A DNA stretch of 34,510 nt from Deltaproteobacteria bacterium. GTDB taxonomy: Bacteria; Desulfobacterota; DSM-4660; Desulfatiglandales; HGW-15. Below the pieces are notes generated by a model that saw nothing but the letters and a program-made list of their open reading frames with translations, did not search any database and had not been told where the DNA came from. The stretch spans positions 1 through 34,510 of the forward strand of contig JAFGDF010000099.1 in assembly GCA_016932235.1 (NCBI GenBank). Reading direction: 5' to 3'. The position numbers were made by a program, and so were the translations under genes. Shown piece after piece: positions 26,297 through 31,962 of this stretch. Position 1 is the stretch's first letter, and each line of letters begins with the position of its first letter.

Positions 26297-27100
26297 ATGC
26301 CGTTTAAGAAACCAATAGGTGTTTTTGACTCAGGTGTGGGAGGTCTTTCTGTGTTAAAAAGTATCAGGGAAGAACTGCCTTTTGAAGACCTGATCTATAT
26401 TGCGGACTCAGGATACGCCCCTTATGGTGATATCGCACCGAGTATTGTTGAAAAAAGATCCATGGATATAACCGGATTTTTTGTAACAAAAGGCGTGAAG
26501 GCTGTTGTGGTCGCCTGTAATACCGCGACTGCAGCCGCTGCGCCTAAACTCAGATCAAAATATTCCATACCTATCATCGCTATCGAACCGGCCGTCAAGC
26601 CTGCCGTTAATATAACGAAATCGGGGATCGTAGGTGTACTCGCTACCGCAAATACGCTCAAAAGCGAATCGTTTTTGAATTTACTTCACAGATTCGAAAA
26701 TGTTGCTGAAATTATTAACCAGCCGTGTCCCGGCCTTGTTGAGAAGGTTGAAAAAGCCGAATTCGACACAAAAGAGACACGGGCACTTCTGGAGAGATTT
26801 ATTCTTCCCATCATCGGAAGAGGTGCCGATACCCTTGTCCTCGGGTGTACACACTACTTTTTTCTTGGTCCGCTCATCAAGGAGATCGCGGGGGAGGGAA
26901 TCACCATTATCGACACCTGTGCCGCCGTTTCTCGCCAGTTAAAACGGAGACTGGGTGAAGAAGGGCTCTTGAGCGAATGGCCAGTCGCCGGTAAGGAGCA
27001 GTTTTTAACGAGTGGGAAACCTGATGATATGATTAAAGTAATATCTCTCCTGTGGCATGACAATGTCGAACTTGAATCACTTCCGGATTACCTTTTATAA
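26297..27100 (+). CDS. murI: Glutamate racemase
   Basis: Interconverts L- and D-glutamate to supply D-Glu for peptidoglycan. 267 residues. Asp/Glu racemase fold with the N-terminal PIGVFDSGVGGLSVL (D11, S12), the YIADSGYAPYG loop near 34-44, and the two catalytic cysteines: C74 in VVACNTATAAA and C184 in LVLGCTHYFFL, with H186 beside it. The ATG follows AAGAAGGT. It is divergent from glnB and convergent with the lipoprotein gene, whose stop lies 6 bases away. Confidence 0.97.
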   Translation: MPFKKPIGVFDSGVGGLSVLKSIREELPFEDLIYIADSGYAPYGDIAPSIVEKRSMDITGFFVTKGVKAVVVACNTATAAAAPKLRSKYSIPIIAIEPAVKPAVNITKSGIVGVLATANTLKSESFLNLLHRFENVAEIINQPCPGLVEKVEKAEFDTKETRALLERFILPIIGRGADTLVLGCTHYFFLGPLIKEIAGEGITIIDTCAAVSRQLKRRLGEEGLLSEWPVAGKEQFLTSGKPDDMIKVISLLWHDNVELESLPDYLL

Positions 27101-27106
27101 ATCGTG

Positions 27107-27613
27107 CTAACGCTTCTTAAGAAGATCTGTAGGTAATCCTTCTGTTTTTCCCTGAGATCCTGGAAGCTTTGTCTTAAGATCATTGATTATTTTATTCAGC
27201 TGCTCCATCTTTTCTTTGAGCACACTGTTTTCCGAGATAGCACTTTTCAATTTTGCTGTAAGATCGCTTGCCTTATCCTGAGCCGCGCGGAGTTTGTCCT
27301 CCATTCCGGAACTGTCTTTTCCAGCTTTAGAAAGTTCATCAACCTTTTCTTTTTCCTTTTTTAATTCATCCTTGGTTTTATTAAGCTCTGCAACAATTTT
27401 ATCATATTCTTTTTTACTGATACTCCCAGCGCTGGCTTTTGCAGCCTTCGAAAGCTCGGCGATCTTTGTTTTAGCTTCTTCGAATTCAGCCTTGACTTTA
27501 TTAAGCTCTGCAACAATTTTATTATGTTCTTCCTTACTGACCCCACAACCTGATAAAGCGAGACTGAACAATATTACCACCAAAAATGTCATAACCTTTT
27601 GCAGACTTTTCAT
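27107..27613 (-). CDS. Coiled-coil lipoprotein with an internal 40-residue repeat
   Basis: 168 residues. A type II signal peptide ends in the lipobox LSGC (C23), so the protein is lipidated and faces the periplasm. The mature part is a long Lys/Glu-rich coiled coil. It contains a duplication with period 40: NKIVAELNK at 31 and DKIVAELNK at 71, both followed by a heptad run and ELSKA. A third region with DKLRAAQDKASDLTAKL is more divergent. A strong AAGGAGGTG precedes the ATG. It resembles Lpp-like or Pcp-type spacer lipoproteins in layout only; no specific family is recognised. Confidence 0.8.
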   Translation of the reverse strand: MKSLQKVMTFLVVILFSLALSGCGVSKEEHNKIVAELNKVKAEFEEAKTKIAELSKAAKASAGSISKKEYDKIVAELNKTKDELKKEKEKVDELSKAGKDSSGMEDKLRAAQDKASDLTAKLKSAISENSVLKEKMEQLNKIINDLKTKLPGSQGKTEGLPTDLLKKR

Positions 27614-27650
27614 ATAGCACCTCCTTTTTCATTGATGAGCATCCATAGTA

Positions 27651-27899
27651 CTATTTTATGTGATGTCTGTACACCACCACGATTCGCGCTTCCCCTTTGA
27701 GCTTGTAGTAGTTGGCATAAGGAAATCGTTTGGACAACACGGGATGATATCTTACCTGCAATGCTTCAAGGTCACGGTAAACCGTCCTCGGATGGCAGTC
27801 CAGATCCTCCTCCAGTTCGGCTGCAGATTTACCCATTTTGGAGGAAATCAAGGTCTGAATGATTTTCCATTGTCTGCTAAGCTGATCACCGCGGGCCAT
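27651..27899 (-). pseudogene. Chimera of a WYL-type regulator N-terminus and a RelE/ParE toxin C-terminus
   Basis: Residues 1-48 (MARGDQLSRQWKIIQTLI, then AAELEEDLDCHPRTVYRDLEAL) match the helix-turn-helix start of WYL-domain regulators, which are normally about 300 residues. From about residue 50 the sequence changes to SKRFPYANYYKLKGEARIVVVY, which closely resembles the C-terminal strands of RelE/ParE toxins (KRFPYA.YY). The regulator start keeps a good AGAGGAGAATA site. The reading frame is open across the joint, so a small DNA-binding protein could still be made, but each half is incomplete. Best explained by a deletion that joined two genes. Confidence 0.55.
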
Positions 27900-28028
27900 T
27901 ATTCTCCTCTGCCGTCTGTGCTTGAACCATAACTAATTTGCATTAAATGCAAAAAATATTGCAATTATTGCAAAGTTGTGTTATGTAATCTTCAACCTAT
28001 TACAAGACTATAATCCATTATATTAAAA

Positions 28029-28309
28029 ATGGCAAAACCTTTGAAGGCAAAAGAAATTCTGGAACACTTGAAGATGCTTGCGGATTGGATCCGAGTTAAG
28101 CATCCCGGTGAATCTTTTGAACTGGTTGTGGTTGGGGGCGCGGCCATGGCACTTGAAGGGTTTAAAGACCAGACAGTATGGAAATCACTGAAGCTGTTCG
28201 ATTTGTAATAAGCCTCGATAGCACGGAAATGAGAAAGGATGATTTGCGTGTTGTACTGAAAGATTTGGGGTTTGATTTTGATGAAATCGATAAAAAGATT
28301 AAAGAATGA
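28029..28309 (+). pseudogene. Remnant of a nucleotidyltransferase-like gene (middle deleted)
   Basis: The frame from 28029 encodes 59 residues including FELVVVGGAAMALEGFKDQT, the N-terminal GG-x-A/S strand of minimal nucleotidyltransferases of the DUF6036/AbiEii kind. Exactly where the metal-binding D-x-D should follow, the frame breaks to VWKSL and stops. A second frame from 28178 encodes 43 residues ending DLRVVLKDLGFDFDEIDKKI, which fits a tail. The two pieces look like the two ends of one gene with the catalytic centre lost. The tail overlaps the start of the next gene, as in an operon of a nucleotidyltransferase and a partner. Confidence 0.5.
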
Positions 28310-29075
28310 GGCAAACAGGCTCATTAAAGGCGCATGGGCAACCCTTGGTGTCCCATTCGATTTTCCAATGGTTGAGGAAAGGACCAATGGCTTAATTGAT
28401 GTGGAAGCGTTGATCATAATAACATTGCTTGTGATTGGAGAAGACCGACTGATTACCGATTTGCCTGCATGGCTCAATCGTTTTGAACATCTCATCAATT
28501 TCCAGAAATTGAAGACTATTTTCAGGGGACTCTCGAAAGAGCACTCAGATCTCATCATTGCAAATTTGAACAATGCACCTTTTTACAGCACGCCAAGGCC
28601 ATTCATGAATATTTTTGAATTGAGGGCGCAAGAGGCCAGGCCTGCTGATAAAAGTATCGAATGGCGGATAGAAAAAATCAATACAATTGAGAATGTGGCG
28701 GAAAAATCCCTTTTCATTAAAAACAGGCTACTTTACGGTACCAGCTTCCGTGCAGACCTGATAACCATAACGCACATTGAGAACATCGGCATGAAAGGAA
28801 CGGATCTGGCAACATTGCTGTGTGCCAATAATTCAACCATATCGCGAATAGTAAATGATTTAAAAGCATGCGGTTTTCTTGATAAAGACAAGGAGCGGGT
28901 CAAACCTTTCGAAACCTATCCTGGTTTGTTCATATCCAATCAGAGTGTATGGAATCTCTGCGAATTGATGAATGCGATACAATTTTTGTTTAAAGAGTTA
29001 AAAAATGGTGTACTCGAAAATATAAACTTCAAGAACGATTCATTTGGGAAAATGATCTCAAGTACGGTTCATTGA
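28281..29075 (+). CDS. Hypothetical winged-helix protein, partner of the nucleotidyltransferase remnant
   Basis: 264 residues from the ATG at 28281. Residues near 175-205 (TDLATLLCANNSTISRIVNDLKACGFL) form a clear MarR/IclR-like helix-turn-helix. The N-terminal 150 residues are helical with no recognised domain. It overlaps the tail of the nucleotidyltransferase remnant by 29 bp. Antitoxins of nucleotidyltransferase toxin systems often carry a winged helix, so a toxin/antitoxin-like pair whose toxin has decayed is possible (inference). No Shine-Dalgarno is obvious, consistent with coupling. The frame is intact to a normal stop. Confidence 0.6.
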   Translation: MKSIKRLKNEANRLIKGAWATLGVPFDFPMVEERTNGLIDVEALIIITLLVIGEDRLITDLPAWLNRFEHLINFQKLKTIFRGLSKEHSDLIIANLNNAPFYSTPRPFMNIFELRAQEARPADKSIEWRIEKINTIENVAEKSLFIKNRLLYGTSFRADLITITHIENIGMKGTDLATLLCANNSTISRIVNDLKACGFLDKDKERVKPFETYPGLFISNQSVWNLCELMNAIQFLFKELKNGVLENINFKNDSFGKMISSTVH

Positions 29076-29207
29076 ATCATTAAATATCCCTTCCAATCAT
29101 ACCATTTATTTCAAACTGATTAAAATAATGTGCCGCTTTGACCTTATCTGTCACACCCGCCTGTTACAATGCCTTGAAATCTAAAATGAAAGGGGGGGTG
29201 ATTTTCT

Positions 29208-29530
29208 ATGGAAGAAGCAATAGGGATTTACCTGGAACAGGCAAAGATCGGCCTGAAGCAGTCCTATAAGAACCTGGCCCTGTTTCCTCTCCTCTCCACC
29301 TATTCTCTGGAACTGGATTATCTCCTGCTGCCGGTTTTGAATCGCATGAATCTGTTGGGTTGGGAACGGACTGCCGTATGGAATCTAAAAGGATTACCGG
29401 TTTTGCCTTGGTGCTGGATGATAAAATTATACATTTGTCTGTTTTTTCACGCTCAGATGACAAAAAACAGAATAGTAGCAGATCCAGGATGGGAAGGTAT
29501 ACACAGCGAAGAAGAAATAGGGTATATTGA
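29208..29530 (+). pseudogene. ARPP-1-like gene with an out-of-frame internal deletion
   Basis: After a strong ribosome binding site (AAAGGGGGGGTG), the frame from 29208 encodes YLEQAKIGLKQSYKNLALF then PLLSTYSLELDYLLL, which resembles the N-terminus of ARG-and-rhodanese-phosphatase-associated protein domain 1 (ARPP-1). At about 29332 the homology moves to another frame: GFESHESVGLGTD, then ITGFALVLDDKIIHLSVFS and SSRSRMGRYTQRRRNRVY to a stop at 29530, fitting the family's C-terminus. About 150-200 central residues are gone. ARPP-1 genes often neighbour ADP-ribosylglycohydrolase genes, and a fragment of one lies at 30159. Confidence 0.5.
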
Positions 29531-29602
29531 TGTGAGTCAGAGAAACGGAGAAGCGGTGAATGGGAGAGGGGAGGAAGAAACGGAAAATAGGAGAATCGGT
29601 GA

Positions 29603-29983
29603 ATGGGAGAAAGGATAAACAGCTACAAGGAATTAAGAGTATTTGAAAACGCGATTAATGCGGCAATGAAGATTTTTGAACTGACCAGGACTTTTCCGCA
29701 GGAAGAGAAATACTCAATGGTAGATCAGATGCGTCGTTCATCCCGTTCAGTATGTTCCAACATTGGAGAAGCATGGAGAAAGAGGAGATATAAGGCAGCC
29801 TTTATTGCCAAGCTGAGTGATGCGGAAAGCGAGTCATGTGAAACCCAGGTATGGATTGAATTTGCAAGAAGATGTGAATATTTGGAAGACCAAATTTGTG
29901 ATGAAATGGATAAAGAGTATGATCAGATTATAGGCCAAATTGTAAGAATGATAAATGAGGCGGATAAATGGCTGATAAAGTGA
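29603..29983 (+). CDS. Four-helix-bundle protein of the S23 / 23S rRNA intervening-sequence family
   Basis: 126 residues. INSYKELRVFENAINAAMKI opens the first helix, followed by TRTFPQEEKYSMVDQMRRSS, SVCSNIGEAWRKRRY, and LSDAESESCETQVWIEFAR, all hallmark helices of the family (TIGR02436 type). Members occur in 23S rRNA intervening sequences and as free genes; the related Avd protein works with reverse transcriptase in diversity-generating retroelements. The function of free copies is unknown. No reverse transcriptase or variable repeat is nearby. It is flanked on both sides by G/A-rich repeats and has a shortened sister copy at 30500. GGAGAA lies before the ATG, inside the repeat. Confidence 0.9.
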   Translation: MGERINSYKELRVFENAINAAMKIFELTRTFPQEEKYSMVDQMRRSSRSVCSNIGEAWRKRRYKAAFIAKLSDAESESCETQVWIEFARRCEYLEDQICDEMDKEYDQIIGQIVRMINEADKWLIK

Positions 29984-29985
29984 CC

Positions 29986-30099
29986 GAAACGGGGAACCGG
30001 CGAAGCGGAGACGGGGAGTGACAGAAACGGAGAAATGGCGAAGCGGAGATGGGGAGTGACAGAAACGGAGAAATGGCGAAGCGGAGATGGGGTGAATAA
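29986..30099 (+). repeat. Three tandem copies of a 38-bp unit
   Basis: Units at 29986-30023, 30024-30061 and 30062-30099 start gaaacggagaaatggcgaag (first copy gaaacggggaaccggcgaag) and end with tgaca in copies 1-2. Copies 2 and 3 differ only at the last few bases. The array begins 3 bases after the four-helix-bundle stop codon. Confidence 0.9.
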
Positions 30100-30158
30100 A
30101 AGCTGTGACTCCATTGGTTTCACCGATTCCCCGGTGCCCATACTCCCCCATTCCCGCA

Positions 30159-30479
30159 GTACTTGGTGAGGGGTGGATAGGAGAAGAATCGGTCGCTTTA
30201 TCCCTTTATTGTTTTCTTAAATATCCAGACAGCTATGAAAAAGTGGTTATCAGAGGGGCTAACACCAATGGAGACTCTGATTCCATTGCCTGTATTGGTG
30301 GATCGATCAGCGGCGCTTATCTTGGCATAGATGCAATCCCTTATAAGTGGTTAAAAGAGATTGAAAAATCAGAGTACCTTGGTGATCTCGCAGTGCGATT
30401 AGCGGAGAAGAGGGAATCGATGAAAGGGGAGACAAGGAGCCGGAGCGTCGGGGAAACGGAGAAACGGAGAGAAAGATAG
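30159..30479 (+). pseudogene. C-terminal fragment of an ADP-ribosylglycohydrolase
   Basis: From 30159 the frame reads VLGEGWIGEESVALSLYCFL, then NGDSDSIACIGGSISGAYLG and IPYKWLKEIE, a clear match to the C-terminal third of ADP-ribosylglycohydrolases, including the metal-binding D-x-D-[ST] in GDSDS. Full-length proteins have 250-350 residues; the N-terminal two thirds, including the other metal-binding aspartates, are missing and replaced by repeat sequence. The 3' end also runs into G/A-rich repeat. An open frame extends left to a GTG at 30105 through repeat DNA, which is not a real start. The fragment and the ARPP-1 remnant are probably parts of one broken ADP-ribose operon. Confidence 0.72.
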
Positions 30480-30499
30480 AAAAGATGGAGAACGGCTGA

Positions 30500-30610
30500 A
30501 TGGTGGAAAGAATAAACAGTTACAAAGAATTAAGAATATTTGAATATGATTAAATAATAGCGCAGATAGTTACAATGATCAATGAGGCAGACAAATGGCT
30601 GATAAAGTGA
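30500..30610 (+). pseudogene. Miniature four-helix-bundle gene copy with internal deletion
   Basis: The first 15 codons (MVERINSYKELRIFE) match the start of the intact gene at 29603 (MGERINSYKELRVFE). The last 16 codons (AQIVTMINEADKWLIK and stop) match its end, and the bases after the stop continue to match (tgaccgaagcggagaaccgg). About 270 bp between are missing. In the intact copy GATTA occurs at both deletion borders (29653-29657 and 29926-29930), so loss by recombination at this 5-bp match is likely. The frame stops after 17 codons. Confidence 0.8.
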
Positions 30611-30616
30611 CCGAAG

Positions 30617-30681
30617 CGGAGAACCGGTGCCCATACTCCCCGGTTCTCCGTTTCACCGATTCCCCGGTGCCCATACTCCCC
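30617..30681. repeat. C/T-rich repeat block with an 11-bp hairpin
   Basis: CGGAGAACCGG (30617-30627) pairs perfectly with CCGGTTCTCCG (30640-30650). CCGGTGCCCATACTCCCC recurs at 30624 and 30664 (40-bp period); a third copy is at 30131. Confidence 0.8.
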
Positions 30682-30719
30682 GATTCCCCGATTCTCCCAC
30701 TCTCCGTTTCTGCATTTAT

Positions 30720-30878
30720 ATGCGGATGAAGGATGAAGCGCGACATAGATACGCTTCCGGGCAAAAAGTCCGTGATCTTATTAAGGAATTGCGTAAAAAT
30801 ACCGAAGATTACGACAAGCCTTCGCCGGATACATCAGAGCAAGCTGACATGATAACCTCCTGGGTGGAGGAAGAATAA
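30720..30878 (+). CDS. Short ORF, possibly the tail of a lost gene
   Basis: 52 codons (MRMKDEARHRYASGQKVRDL..., ending ITSWVEEE), charged and helical, no recognised family. It begins directly where the C/T-rich repeat ends and has no ribosome binding site. Codon use looks coding, so it may be the C-terminal end of the gene interrupted by the repeat unit. Confidence 0.3.
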   Translation: MRMKDEARHRYASGQKVRDLIKELRKNTEDYDKPSPDTSEQADMITSWVEEE

Positions 30879-31208
30879 AGCTATATAAAATCATGAAACG
30901 ATTTTATTTTGACTTTTAAGTATAGTTTTATTAATTATAGTTTAATTAAAACAATTAATTATAATCCATCTAAGTGTTCTATGAAAATATTCTGATATTC
31001 ATTTATCAACCTACTATTAGGGGGTGAATATGGACAAGCACAAAGAGACCCTGTTTCTCAGATAGAGAGCGGGGTTTTTAATTGGCTCGTATGTGGTTTT
31101 AAATAAACCAAATAGATTGAAAATATATGAATTAGAACCATAACACTCATTCAAGGTTTCAAAATTGTTAATATTGATAATAAGAACAGTGAAAATAGCT
31201 TGGAAAAA
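30879..31208. other. AT-rich gap before the radC operon
   Basis: Very AT-rich from 30900 to 31015. It has a TTGACT at 30909-30914 and the decamer ATTAATTATA twice (30930-30939 and 30954-30963, 24 bp apart), which could be a promoter with direct-repeat operators. A leader-like ORF and hairpin follow at 31030-31080. No gene seen. Confidence 0.4.
31048..31080 (+). terminator. Hairpin with T-run in the radC leader
   Basis: ACCCTGTTTCTC and GAGAGCGGGGT can pair (with two G-U pairs and one bulge) and are followed by TTTTT, giving a terminator-like form about 130 bases before radC. It overlaps the end of an 11-residue ORF (31030-31065, MDKHKETLFLR) preceded by GGGGGTG. Confidence 0.45.
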
Positions 31209-31961
31209 ATGATATCAAAAAAAAATAAGTACAGTGGAATAGCAACATGGTCAAAATATGATAGACCAAGAGAAAAACTGTTTCGTTTAGGTGCCAAGCA
31301 CCTTTCAGATTCCGAACTGCTGGCTGTGATTCTCAGGATAGGTGTCAAAGGAAAAAGCGCTATTGATTTGGCACAAGAGATCACGACGCGTTTTAAAACA
31401 TGGCGGAATATGGTTGATGTGGACATCGCCGAATGGAAGCAAATCAAAGGATTAGGCATCACCAAGATATCGCAAATATTGGCCGCCATCGAAATCGGGC
31501 AAAGGATTCAATCCGAGAAGTCAAAACAATATGTATTGATCAAAGATGCCAAACAATTGGCAGAAATCTTTTCCCCTCGACTGCGGGATGAAAAGAAAGA
31601 ATCTTTTTGGGTCGTACTACTCGACGGGAAAAATAAGATCAAGGATGAAATGGAATTGGCAAAGGGAACCGTCAATGAAGTCAGCACCTATGTTCGCGAA
31701 GTTTTTATGACAGCCTTGCGAGGCGCAGCAGCAAGTTTCGCCATCATCCATAACCATCCCTCTGGGAATCCTGAGCCAAGCCAAAATGATATACAATTGA
31801 CCCGCGAACTGGTATGCGCGGGAAAAACCCTGAAAATAAAAGTCCAGGACCATTTGATTATTGGTGATGACAGATACTACAGCTTTGCAGAACACGGCCA
31901 AATCAAGGATCTTGAAAAGCAATGGGAGAATTATATCCACATGAAGTCTGATGGAGGCTGA
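31209..31961 (+). CDS. radC: RadC-like JAB-domain protein
   Basis: 250 residues from the ATG at 31209 (a TTG at 31200 is also possible). The N-terminal part has RPREKLFRLGAKHLSDSELL, then a helix-hairpin-helix region (WKQIKGLGITKISQILAA, about 76-93), then the JAB/MPN metalloprotease-like domain with HNHPSGNPEPSQND carrying the zinc ligands H181, H183 and D194. RadC was named for a repair phenotype that was later disproved; its role is unknown, and it is frequent in genomic islands and near defence genes. Here it is the first gene of an operon: the next ATG lies 1 base after its stop, so translation is coupled. Confidence 0.92.
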   Translation: MISKKNKYSGIATWSKYDRPREKLFRLGAKHLSDSELLAVILRIGVKGKSAIDLAQEITTRFKTWRNMVDVDIAEWKQIKGLGITKISQILAAIEIGQRIQSEKSKQYVLIKDAKQLAEIFSPRLRDEKKESFWVVLLDGKNKIKDEMELAKGTVNEVSTYVREVFMTALRGAAASFAIIHNHPSGNPEPSQNDIQLTRELVCAGKTLKIKVQDHLIIGDDRYYSFAEHGQIKDLEKQWENYIHMKSDGG

Positions 31962-31962
31962 T

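Larger units (their letters stand above)
29536..30715. mobile_element. Four-helix-bundle gene unit with G/A-rich repeats and a miniature copy
   Basis: Purine-rich repeats built on CGGAGAA/CGGTGAATGGG flank an intact four-helix-bundle gene (29603-29983) and a deleted copy (30500-30610). The repeats are G/A-rich on the left (29536-29602, 29986-30099, 30420-30499) and appear as C/T-rich inverted forms on the right (30115-30150, 30611-30715). CCGGTGCCCATACTCCCC occurs three times, at 30131, 30624 and 30664. An ADP-ribosylglycohydrolase fragment is caught between the copies. Repeated identical ends with an internal deletion derivative resemble the relation of a transposable element to its miniature form. 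Mobility is inferred. Confidence 0.45.

Noticed and set aside
29986..30099. CRISPR array
   Set aside because: The 38-bp units are directly adjacent with no unique spacers and no cas genes are present; a plain tandem repeat.
29603..30610. Diversity-generating retroelement with Avd
   Set aside because: The four-helix-bundle protein resembles the Avd fold family, but no reverse transcriptase or template/variable repeat pair is in the window.
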